A DNA stretch of 11,572 nucleotides. Origin: Cochliopodium minus. Taxonomy: Eukaryota; Discosea; Himatismenida; Cochliopodiidae. The DNA lies in NCBI GenBank assembly GCA_024220525.1, contig JAMYWO010000004.1:74395-85966 (forward strand), given 5' to 3'. The translations under genes were made by a program, and so were the position numbers. Positions 1-7,597 of this stretch are shown in pieces; positions within the stretch are counted from its first letter, which is position 1, and each line of letters begins with the position of its first letter. The notes under the pieces are model-generated. The model was not told where the DNA came from. It did no database searches and saw nothing but the letters and a program-made list of their open reading frames with translations.

Positions 1-20
1 AATTAAAGTACTATAAGACC

Positions 21-2312
21 ATGAAAGAAAGACCATCTTTTGATAAGAAATGGCTTTCTGATGCTCCATTTTGCGAAGACACTAAAGTTCTACCCGATGT
101 GTCATTCAGTAACGATGAAATTCTCTTCAATGCACAGAAATGCGAGAATAAGTTAGCAATAGAACGTCTCCAAAAGCTCCAAAAAACTTCTTTCTTCTGT
201 ACTGGGTCGGGAGGTTCTCAAAAGAGTACTTTATTACAAAGCTTTCATATGGAAAAGTTTGGCTTTGATTCAAATCGCATCTTGGTATTGAGTCCGACCA
301 ACAAAGCTGCCAATCTTCTTAAAAATGCAAAAAATGACGGTAAGAGATTTGTTAAAAATGTTTTCACTTTCAATAGCTTCTTCAAAATTGGTGTCGATGA
401 TGATGAAAAGAAATCTAATGATGATGAAATTGAAAAAATCTACAAGAAAACAAAACCGTCTATTGGAACCAAATTTGATATTGTCCAAGTTGACGAATTC
501 TCTATGGTCAGTTCATTCTTCTTCCACAAACTTATCCAAGAACAAGAAAAAAGAATTCGCATGGGTAAACCTCTCATCATCCAAATCTTTGGAGACAAAA
601 AACAATGCGAACCAATCAAACAAAGAATCTATGATTACGAAAGTTGTCGCTTCTTCAAGACTCTTGTCAGTTACAATAAGATTAACAAACAATATGTCGA
701 CAATGGTACTAACAGATTCAAAAAAGAAGTCCATCTTCTGTCCCAATTTGTCTATGAACAAAAGAGATTCCCAACAAGAAATGATTTCAATAAAATGAGA
801 TATGATATTGACCTTTACGATTCAAATCATGTTAATAATGTTGACAACATTGAACTAACCATCGGAAGATACAATATCAAAAATAAAACCCAAAAAACCA
901 TCAGAAATATAAATGATTCATGGTATAAAAAAAAGAATCCAAATAGTTACAAAGGGAACCCAAATGTTGAGAAACCAACTTTCTGTGCTGGAATGCGTGT
1001 CGTTTGTAAGGAAAACATCTACAAAGGAACCCCTCCAATTTACAACAGTGAATCCCACATAATCAAGAGAATTTCTGATGATGGTATGATATATCTTGTC
1101 AATAACGATAAACATCCAAAGAAGGTGCCTACAACAACTAAAACTAAATCGGGAAAAGAAATCACAAGATTGGTTGATAGCGATGAATTAATGGAAGAAT
1201 TGGGACCATATAGAGCTTCCGCTTTTCAATTGGGATATGGTGCTACAATTTATGTCGTCCAAGGTGATACTATTGAACATGATTTTGCTATTTGCGATTT
1301 AAATACAATGACCCTCAATCAAATCTATACTGCTATCACCAGAGCCAGAAATTTGAATCAAATCAAATTCCTTTGCAATGATAAAAACCAATTCTACAAT
1401 CTGAGATTTAATAAGACTCCACCTACTGGCATTGTCAATGTTCCATCAGATTTGCCAAGATTTGGTCTCATTTATCATATCCATTCAGCAAAACTCAAAA
1501 TACAATACATTGGACAACATGTCGTGAAGATGATCAAAGGTACGGATAAAGAAGATAAGGGATCACTTGGACGATATATCATTGACATTAATCAACATGT
1601 GGCAGATACAAGATTCAACCAACATATAGGTAGCAATTTCAAATCAGACGAATGGATCACCAAAGATAATCAGAAACTCTTTACAAATAATGTAGTTACC
1701 TTCTTCGTGGGCTCCAAAGGTTCCAACTTTCAGAAAATCATCTCTTATCTCGAAAACTATCATGTTGCAAAATTTGCTGAAGACTTTGATTACAAATTGG
1801 CAAATACTCAACTCTATAGCCAAAAAAAACTCTTCGTTAAGATGAACAATTTTGTTGGCACATTTACAAAAAGTTTCAAACAGGACCATGTCGGTTATAG
1901 ACAAGCTATCGAGGACAACATTGAAATCAAAGCAGATAATATCATCAAAAGAAGCGACGAAAGAACTACCAACCCGAAATCAAAAAATTACATTGACCCT
2001 CAAAAAAAGATTCATTACTATTTCCGAACACCTGAAACATGGATACACGACGGAGGAGATACCAGAAAAGAAGTCAAATCATTCCAGATTAGAAAAGATA
2101 CATTTAACGGCATCGTAAAATGGGTCAGACAAGAACAAGGAACAAATGGTAGATTTGTTGACTGTACCATCACAAAACGTGATGAAAAGAAGAATAAGGT
2201 TATCGAGACATTCAAATACACCGAAGACCAACTCCCACAAGTCTTTGAGGAAATGAAACAACAACTCAGGGATATTGTCACTGTTATGAATCAAAAATAC
2301 TTTCTCGCCTAA
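21..2312 (+). CDS. SF1B Pif1/RecD-like helicase with C-terminal GIY-YIG nuclease-like domain
   Basis: A predicted ATP-dependent DNA helicase fused to a nuclease-like domain, 763 residues. Helicase motifs appear in order: Walker A at 62-70 (GSGGSQKST), motif Ia at 92-97 (PTNKAA), Walker B at 158-162 (DEFSM), motif III at 191-195 (GDKKQ), a motif V-like segment with QGDT at 414-417, and motif VI at 436-443 with ITRAR. These fit the Pif1/RecD/Dda branch. Walker A carries Gln67 where glycine is usual (GxxGxGKS/T). From about 481 a second module starts: GLIY at 482-485, YIGQ at 496-499, R531 and H535 (RFNQH), E578 and N595 follow the GIY-YIG layout, with LIY replacing the usual GIY tripeptide. Residues 600-763 are not recognised. 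No stop precedes ATG-21 in frame within the window, so the N-terminus could extend left. The gene ends 9 bp before the integrase. Replication or resolution of the element is the likely role, by inference. Confidence 0.85.
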   Translation: MKERPSFDKKWLSDAPFCEDTKVLPDVSFSNDEILFNAQKCENKLAIERLQKLQKTSFFCTGSGGSQKSTLLQSFHMEKFGFDSNRILVLSPTNKAANLLKNAKNDGKRFVKNVFTFNSFFKIGVDDDEKKSNDDEIEKIYKKTKPSIGTKFDIVQVDEFSMVSSFFFHKLIQEQEKRIRMGKPLIIQIFGDKKQCEPIKQRIYDYESCRFFKTLVSYNKINKQYVDNGTNRFKKEVHLLSQFVYEQKRFPTRNDFNKMRYDIDLYDSNHVNNVDNIELTIGRYNIKNKTQKTIRNINDSWYKKKNPNSYKGNPNVEKPTFCAGMRVVCKENIYKGTPPIYNSESHIIKRISDDGMIYLVNNDKHPKKVPTTTKTKSGKEITRLVDSDELMEELGPYRASAFQLGYGATIYVVQGDTIEHDFAICDLNTMTLNQIYTAITRARNLNQIKFLCNDKNQFYNLRFNKTPPTGIVNVPSDLPRFGLIYHIHSAKLKIQYIGQHVVKMIKGTDKEDKGSLGRYIIDINQHVADTRFNQHIGSNFKSDEWITKDNQKLFTNNVVTFFVGSKGSNFQKIISYLENYHVAKFAEDFDYKLANTQLYSQKKLFVKMNNFVGTFTKSFKQDHVGYRQAIEDNIEIKADNIIKRSDERTTNPKSKNYIDPQKKIHYYFRTPETWIHDGGDTRKEVKSFQIRKDTFNGIVKWVRQEQGTNGRFVDCTITKRDEKKNKVIETFKYTEDQLPQVFEEMKQQLRDIVTVMNQKYFLA

Positions 2313-2321
2313 TTTTATAAA

Positions 2322-3758
2322 ATGGACAAAAATGAATTATTAAATAAACTTTATTTTGACCCAAGAATTGGCTTAAATGGTTTGGATAATTTCTTTAAAA
2401 AGGTTAAAACTTATGATAAAAATATTACTTACAATCAAGTTAAATCTTTTTATGAGAAACAAAAAGTTAATCAAGTGTTCAAAGAAAATGAACCTAAACA
2501 ATATAATACTACTAAAGTATTTTGGGGTATTGGTGGGGATTTGAAAATGGATGTTATGGATATCAATAGGTATGGTAGCAATAATGATGAATTTTATCAT
2601 ATACTTGTTATAATTGATGTCGGTTCAAGATATGCTTGGGCATTTAGTTTGGTCACTAAATCATTTAAAGAAATTGTACCACATATTAAATCAGTTTATG
2701 ATGAAATTAAACAAATACACGACCACTATCCAATATCTGTTGCTGGAGATAAAGCATTTAAAGAATCCACTTTATTTAATTTAAATGAGAAATTAGGTAT
2801 CCGCACATTCACCACAGTTAACGAATTTCATTTGCATCCTGGTCTTACAGCAATTGCCGAAAGATTTATCAGAACTCTAAGAAATTATTTCAAAAAATTA
2901 AGTCTATCCAAAGAAACATATAATTTTGCCAAATATTTGAATGATATAGTTTACAATTATAATAATACATATCATTCTTCAATTGATGCAACTCCATCTG
3001 ATGTTTTTTATAAAAAAATTATTCCAATTTACAAACAACCCGAAGATGTGGACCAACTCGATGTAGGAGATCATGTAAGAATTATAACAAAACCTTCCCT
3101 TGTTGAAAAAAAATCATTCTTGAAGAAATATTCTGATGAAATTTATGTTATTGTCGCAAAGGTCGGAATTAAATATCAATTAAAACATTTACGAAAGAAT
3201 TATATTGACCATATTCTCAGAAGCAGATACGAATTGCTCAAAATTAATAAAAAAACTAAAAATGATACTTCAAAAGATTTTAGACAATTAACAAAACAAG
3301 TCAACACAACTGGTTTGGTCAGGTCTGGACCAGATACTGATTGGTTACCTGATAATGATGAACCAATTCAACTATCTATTGACCCAAATAAAACCCGACA
3401 AACAAGAAGTAAACCAATTTTACCTCCAAAGCCCCAAAAAGAATTTAATTTGGAAGAACAAAAAAATATTCAACTTGATATTGATAATGCAAAACCTAAA
3501 GATGGACCAATTGTTAAACAAAAAAAACAATCTAAATATTCTGATAAAGAACTCCAGTTAATTAATCGTAAAAAAGATTTCGTTATTAATTCATTGGAAA
3601 AAAGTACCACTATGAGAAATAAAAACCAAAAATCATATAAAGGATTTATCGAATTTGCAAAAGAAAGATTGAAAAAAAAGGCATCCACTGGCAAAGAAGT
3701 TTTAAAAGCCAGCAAAAATGTTCTGGAAGATTTATTGACACAATATAAGTTGTTGTAG
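2322..3758 (+). CDS. Retroviral-type DDE integrase (Polinton/Maverick-like)
   Basis: A predicted integrase that would insert the element's DNA into chromosomes. The 478-residue product has an N-terminal helical region (1-60) like that of Polinton integrases. The RNase H-fold core follows: first Asp at D77 (KMDVMD), then the strand with IIDVGSRYAWAF, second Asp at D143 (AGDKAF), and Glu at E180 (AERFIRTLR), giving a DD36E spacing. YNNTYHSSIDATPSD matches the usual end of rve cores. Residues about 245-310 (VGDHVRI... KYSDEIYVI... RYELLKI) resemble the SH3/chromo-like C-terminal domain of these enzymes. Beyond 310 lies a polar, Lys- and Gln-rich tail of about 165 residues with no recognised domain. 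All three catalytic residues are present and no frame break is seen, so the enzyme may be active. It is more A/T-rich at third positions than the preceding gene. The 9-bp gap suggests shared or closely spaced transcription. Confidence 0.9.
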   Translation: MDKNELLNKLYFDPRIGLNGLDNFFKKVKTYDKNITYNQVKSFYEKQKVNQVFKENEPKQYNTTKVFWGIGGDLKMDVMDINRYGSNNDEFYHILVIIDVGSRYAWAFSLVTKSFKEIVPHIKSVYDEIKQIHDHYPISVAGDKAFKESTLFNLNEKLGIRTFTTVNEFHLHPGLTAIAERFIRTLRNYFKKLSLSKETYNFAKYLNDIVYNYNNTYHSSIDATPSDVFYKKIIPIYKQPEDVDQLDVGDHVRIITKPSLVEKKSFLKKYSDEIYVIVAKVGIKYQLKHLRKNYIDHILRSRYELLKINKKTKNDTSKDFRQLTKQVNTTGLVRSGPDTDWLPDNDEPIQLSIDPNKTRQTRSKPILPPKPQKEFNLEEQKNIQLDIDNAKPKDGPIVKQKKQSKYSDKELQLINRKKDFVINSLEKSTTMRNKNQKSYKGFIEFAKERLKKKASTGKEVLKASKNVLEDLLTQYKLL

Positions 3759-3791
3759 GGAAAAAATAATCTTTATATAGTTTATATTCAA

Positions 3792-4088
3792 ATGCCAAAG
3801 AAAATTAAAGTTGATGAACCTAAAACTGAACCTGTTGTGTTGGAGGTTGAGAAAAAAACTGTCGAAAAAAAAAATAAACCCAAGAAGGAAAAGTCTGAGA
3901 AACAGCTAGAGTTGCAAGCTAAGAACAAAGAACGTCTCAATAGAGTCATGACTGCTGCCAAAAAATATGCTAAAGAAAATCCAGATAAAAAATGGACTGA
4001 ATGCGTTAAAGCTGGATGGAACGAGGTTAAAGGGGGAAGTGTTGCTCCAGAACCTAAAAAGAAATCAAATAAGAAAAAAGATTGTTGA
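3792..4088 (+). CDS. Small lysine-rich protein, possibly DNA-binding
   Basis: A 98-residue, strongly basic protein. Residues 1-45 are low-complexity Lys/Glu/Val and contain PKK-type runs that could act as nuclear localisation signals. Residues about 46-80 look folded and helical, with an evenly spaced aromatic/basic pattern (AAKKYAKENPDKKW, then CVKAGW) reminiscent of small HMG-box-like or viral DNA-binding proteins, though I cannot assign a family. The tail is again lysine-rich and ends in KKDC. It lies 33 bp downstream of the integrase, on the same strand and without introns, so it probably belongs to the same element. An AT-rich stretch containing TTTATATAG sits just upstream of the ATG and could serve as its promoter. 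The function is unknown; DNA condensation or a structural role is only a guess. Confidence 0.6.
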   Translation: MPKKIKVDEPKTEPVVLEVEKKTVEKKNKPKKEKSEKQLELQAKNKERLNRVMTAAKKYAKENPDKKWTECVKAGWNEVKGGSVAPEPKKKSNKKKDC

Positions 4089-4200
4089 ATCAACAACAAA
4101 CCAAGCAATTTTACCACTTTTGAAAACCGAAAAATACTTACTTAATGTTTTTCAGTTTTGTTTTACATAAACGCAGTACTATATCATCTGGTGCGACAGG

Positions 4201-4490
4201 TTGTATTTTTTTAGGGCAGCCGACGGTTGTAATTTTGGGGAACCAATAAGCGGTATTTTTTTAGGGGCAGCTGACAAACGGTATTAATTTTTGGGAAACT
4301 AATAAAGGGTCGTAATTTTGGGCAGCTGACAAACGGTATTTTTACGGCAGCTGACAAACGGTTGTAATTTTGGGAAACCAACAAACGGTATTTTTTTGAG
4401 GGCAGTTGACAAACGGTATTTTTTTTAGGGGCAGCTGACAAACGGTATTATTGTTGGGTAGCTGGTAAACGGTACAATCGGTTTGTATCA
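4201..4490. repeat. Degenerate ~27-bp tandem repeat array
   Basis: About ten imperfect units at 24-35 bp spacing share the core GACAAACGGTATTTTT, usually preceded by GGCAGCT. Some units instead carry the insert GTAATTTTGGGAAACCAA, so two related modules alternate. Copies begin near 4217, 4246, 4268, 4321, 4346, 4380, 4404 and 4431, with weaker ones near 4462 and 4492. A minus-strand open frame across 4211-4441 simply translates the repeat and is not a gene. The preceding stretch (4089-4200) shows no gene or repeat. The array starts about 110 bp after the last element gene and could be part of an element terminus, a subtelomere-like tract or a local minisatellite. Confidence 0.85.
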
Positions 4491-4510
4491 TGTTACGGTT
4501 CATATAACAT

Positions 4511-4827
4511 ACCCCCCTTGCTCATTTTCAAATTCTCACTTACGAAGCAAACCCCGGCATAGTCACGGGTAGTAAGGGAGGCTATAAATGGTAGTATAAG
4601 GGGTATAGGTAGTTTTGAGATTTTTTTCGTGACTTGCTATTGGTCCAAACCCGGCACCCCCCACCTGGCCCCCCCTATGCTCATTTTTAAAAATCATTTA
4701 CGGTGATTACCCCAATACAAGCACGGGTAGTAAGGGAGGCTATAAATGGTAGTATAAGGGGTATAGGTAGTTTTGAGAATTTTTTTTTGACTTGCTACTG
4801 GACAAAACCCGGCACCCCCCACCTGGC
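4511..4827. repeat. Two tandem copies of a 158-bp GC-rich unit
   Basis: Copy 1 is about 4511-4669 and copy 2 about 4670-4827. Both contain CACGGGTAGTAAGGGAGGC (at 4564 and 4722, giving the 158-bp period), a TATAAATGGTAGTATAAGGG stretch, and the end CCGGCACCCCCCACCTGGC. The middle and end are nearly identical, while the first 50 bp have diverged. The unit has much higher GC than the surroundings. Copy 2 ends exactly where the coding sequence of the minus-strand gene becomes non-repetitive, and its interior supplies that gene's stop codon. I do not recognise the unit. It could be a terminal or target-site feature of the neighbouring element, or an independent satellite. Confidence 0.85.
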
Positions 4828-7334
4828 ACAATTCCCCACACTCGTTGGCGGGACCTAGGGGTAGTGATGTCAAGAAGTCCCTCTTCGGTCAGCCCTTTCA
4901 TTGTAACTGAATACGATCCCTTTGTGTAATGCAGCCCATCGTAGTGCACTTTACTTCTTTTGATGAATTGATCATAATATCTTTCTGCTTTTTGTTCATC
5001 GTTTGGGAAAAGACGGTGGATCTCTTTCCAATAGGCCTTCAATATGTTAGGGAGTTCGTTTGTTCCAGTTCTCAATGAATCTTTTTTGCAATCACAGTTA
5101 TCACTTTCGGGAGTATTTTTTGTGAATTGATAAGGTACAAAATCTTCTTTTTGAGTGTGGCCGAATACAACTGCAGCAAGATATTTGATAGAAACAAGCT
5201 TTTTTGTGCGCAAAGGATGGTCTAACTTGTTTAATATCCTCTTTGATGAGTTATAACTGCACAAAACAAACTCTATTGCCGGATTTTTTTTTGATTTCTC
5301 GAATTTCCCTCCACAACTTTCGATTACTTGTTTTAGTAGATCGTTGACATTGTCATATCCAGTAATACCAATAGCACCAAAAATAGAAAAAGTGATACCT
5401 TCTAACTTTGTGTTTTTATTGTTCTTTTCTTCTTCGAAGAAATCAACCAAGTCATCTATTTGTCTCGTTGACAAACTTTTCTTTCCGTGCTTTCTTTTGG
5501 AGATATTGCGTTTCCTTCTTTCTATGTTAACATCAAGCTCCTCCATTGTCTTGTAGTTTTTATCTTTGAGAGTGTTCAAAAATATTTGAGACAACAATAA
5601 TTCGATATTGTTCTTTGCAAAACAGGCATTGCAAAATTGACACTTGTGGTTTACAGTTCCAGATTCGTTGCATTCTAATTTTTGAGACATTGCACCGTCC
5701 ACAGAAACTCCATTGTCCTCGAAATTTATTTCCATCTCATCGTTTAGTTGAAAAGGAATCGCCTCCATGCGTGCAACTTCTGTACCAAGAACTGTTGAAA
5801 CTTTTTTGACTCCAATTTTTGTTTCTGGGAAGAAACCGTAGTAATGAGGGAGTGGAACGTCGAAAAATTTTTTTACTTGCTCGATAAATAACTCTGGGTC
5901 AAACATCAAACAATTCAAACCTCCTACAATCTGCATTCCAGCATACTTCACAACACTTCCATCATAAGCTCCAAGATTCCTAACTAAAAAAATATTACAT
6001 AAATAAAAATTAAAACAAAATTTCAATACCTCTAAAAACTCCTTTGGTGTGCTTGAATCCTCCAATTTTGTAAATTTGAAATAGAAATAAGGCATTACTT
6101 TCCCATAAAGAAGAGGAGCAATACCTTAATTCATTTGTTTCACTGGGGTTATCATAAGAATTGGTCAAGTGAGGAACTAACTCTTTTATTTCTAATGTTT
6201 CTTTTTTGACCAAATTTTCAATCTCCAATGAAAACTTTCTAGAGTCTAGTTCACTCGCTGAAACTCTCTCCGTTAAAAACGCTTGTAATTTGGTTTTCTT
6301 TCTGTGTTCTTTAACAACTGTCAAACTTTAGAAAATGTGTTAATAAAACTTTTATATTATAAATAGTGCTCTTTTTACCTGTACATGTTTGGAAGATTAA
6401 CAGTTTCTGTTACAGGGATTGCACTGCCATCTTTTTTACTGATAAGAGACCTTATTGCAACGTAATTGTCTTCTGTCATATGAGGTAGATTCCTAATACG
6501 AAAGCTGACATCCCTCAGTTGATTCTGGAGTACATTACGAAAATGCTCGACTCCCTCTTCGAACTTTTGTTTTAAAAGAAATTCTGGAGGTTTGTAGTTT
6601 AAAGCACTTTGTAGAAACAATTCTAGCTCGCCTTTAGTTCTATTGTAGCTGTATAGATGTCTTAGCATGTTTCCAAAGCTTCCAAACTCTCCAATGAAGA
6701 TAGAGAAAATGAAATCCATTCTATTTTTAAGGCTGATAGGGTCCAAAATATTCTTGATACAACGTTTGGACAGGTTATATGCCTTTATTAGTGTATCTCT
6801 AAATTTTTCAAAATTTTCATTTGAAAAATCTGTGGGTTTATCAGGAGGAGAGATTTTTAATGAAACTGGTTTTGTTGTCAGTGAAACTCTGTCCGCTCTT
6901 CCATTCTCTTCTTCGGAAATATCTTCCATAAAACTTTCGGTAGTATCCTCAATAGGTAGCATATGGTGGATGTTTACTTCTGATTTTAAAACCTAAAATA
7001 TTTATAATAATTTAAAATAAATTAAATTACAAATTATTAATTAACAATTTTTTTTTTATAACATTACGAGATTAAATATTTTCTTGTTGGAAGAATGAGG
7101 GATACGCTTTTGAAAAAGGTATTCTTCTAACCATGTTCTAAAATGTTTCTTAATAGCTTCATCAACACTTTGAGCGTTCTTAAACAAGATGAAATGTTCT
7201 TGAAGGTTTTCTAAGGTCCATCCGCCAGATGAGACAACTCGAAAATTCTTGTTAAAAAGAGTGGATTATTTGAAATATAATAAATAAAAATATACCGAAA
7301 ACCAGGAATCAAGGAGAAAAATTTTATCATGCAT
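4740..7334 (-). CDS. Spliced half-PLD (HKD) and BRCT-like protein, 5' end uncertain
   Basis: Proposed exons on the minus strand are 7334-7296, 7247-7068, 6992-6379, 6325-6030 and 5983-4740. All junctions are GT...AG and phase-consistent, giving about 790 residues. Numbering from the Met at 7334, H2-x-K4-x4-D9 and then SSGGWT at 19-24 form an HKD-type phospholipase-D motif, followed by the helix-rich end typical of PLD domains (FRTWLEEYLF). Residues 74-480 are not recognised. Near 488 lies HKCQFCNACF, a possible metal site. Residues about 570-660 look like a BRCT domain (EGITFSIFG, ESCGGKFEK, KKLVSIKYLA), which usually binds phosphoproteins or DNA ends. The last 28 residues are encoded by the 158-bp repeat. 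No ATG with a full PLD N-terminal half is found; an in-frame TGA lies just upstream of the first exon, so 5' truncation or a missing exon is likely. A nuclease or DNA-repair role is a guess. Confidence 0.6.
5984..6029 (-). other. Intron (46 bp, phase 1) of the BRCT-like gene
   Basis: Starts GTATTG and ends TTTTTTTAG on the minus strand. Removal joins frames to read KGVFR-V-RNLGAYDG across the junction. A competing, longer intron from a GTATTG near 6123 to AGTTAG at 5979 would also keep the frame. The short form is preferred for size and because it retains protein-like sequence. Confidence 0.6.
6326..6378 (-). other. Intron (53 bp, phase 2) of the BRCT-like gene
   Basis: Donor AG|GTAAAA and acceptor TCTAAAG on the minus strand. 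Splicing avoids the immediate TAA in the donor and joins LPNMY to a serine codon followed by LTVVKEH, restoring one continuous frame. Confidence 0.7.
6993..7067 (-). other. Intron (75 bp, phase 0) linking the PLD part to the downstream part
   Basis: Donor CTC|GTAATG and acceptor TATTTTAG on the minus strand, very AT-rich inside. Both sides are phase 0, so the PLD-like exon reads straight into VLKSEVNIHH and the large downstream frame. Without splicing the PLD frame ends at a TAA 9 bp past the exon, so the alternative is two separate genes. Confidence 0.6.
7248..7295 (-). other. Intron (48 bp, phase 0) inside the HKD motif
   Basis: Donor TTTTCG|GTATAT and acceptor TTTAACAAG on the minus strand. 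Removing it joins HDKIFLLDSWFS to NFRVVSSGGWT, rebuilding the HxKxxxxD...GG(W)T order of a PLD active site. Confidence 0.65.
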
Positions 7335-7597
7335 CAGTGCTTTTCTTTTAACATTCTTTCATTTTCTTAATTGAAGTATTGTAAGTTGTATTGTTAATAT
7401 GGGAGTTATCCCGTTTGTTTTCGTTAAAGTTTATGTTTATATTTTGATATTGATGATCTTCAGTTGAAAGATCATCGTTTAAATGGGATGTTGAACAAAG
7501 ATATGAGAAAAATATATCAAATTTTTTTTTTATTTAAAAAATAAACGACGCGTGGTGAATGTTTAATATAAAAAATTGAGAAAGGATTGAATCAAAA
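7335..7597. other. Intergenic stretch with a 9-bp perfect hairpin
   Basis: Lies between the vWA stop and the first recognisable PLD exon. It contains GATGATCTT (7452-7460), a 7-nt loop, and AAGATCATC (7468-7476), a perfect inverted repeat. A minus-strand stretch at about 7352-7510 is open but Asn-rich and low-complexity, without an ATG, and out of frame with the PLD exon. It may be a decayed or missed exon. Nothing else is recognised here. Confidence 0.5.

Larger units (their letters stand above)
1..4500 (+). mobile_element. Partial Polinton/virophage-like integrated element (right end)
   Basis: Three intronless, same-strand, tightly packed genes (helicase with nuclease domain, DDE integrase, small basic protein) contrast with the intron-rich genes on the right of the window. 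A Pif1-like helicase, a GIY-YIG domain and a retroviral-type integrase are all known from Polinton/Maverick elements and virophages such as Mavirus. The tandem repeat array after the third gene could belong to the element's terminal region. The left end lies outside the window. I cannot see a terminal inverted repeat, a target-site duplication, a family-B polymerase, a packaging ATPase or capsid genes, so the family assignment is inference. The right boundary is a guess, somewhere between about 4480 and 4830. A chromosomal relic or a smaller transposon using the same modules remains possible. Confidence 0.55.

Noticed and set aside
325-798. 157-codon plus-strand frame inside the helicase gene
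   Set aside because: Shadow of the helicase frame, which carries all the conserved motifs.
3788-4117. Minus-strand 109-codon frame opposite the small basic protein
   Set aside because: Phe/Ser/Leu-rich antisense of a lysine-rich gene; the plus-strand frame has a clear start and compact spacing to the integrase.
7-4183. AGTACTATA shared at 7-15 and 4175-4183 as an element-end or promoter motif
   Set aside because: Nine matching bases in AT-rich DNA are not enough to separate from chance.
4211-4441. Minus-strand open frame of 76 codons
   Set aside because: It is only the translation of the tandem repeat array; the peptide repeats with the DNA units.
4201-4490. CRISPR-like array
   Set aside because: Units are degenerate, spacing is irregular, there are no unique spacers of constant length, and the context is eukaryotic.
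5979-6123. Longer alternative intron (about 145 bp) in the BRCT-like gene
   Set aside because: Phase-compatible, but it would remove a well-formed coding stretch and skip a better short intron; RNA data would settle it.
7352-7510. Asn-rich minus-strand open stretch as an upstream PLD exon
   Set aside because: No ATG, no acceptor before it, no donor joining it in frame, and no PLD-like residues.
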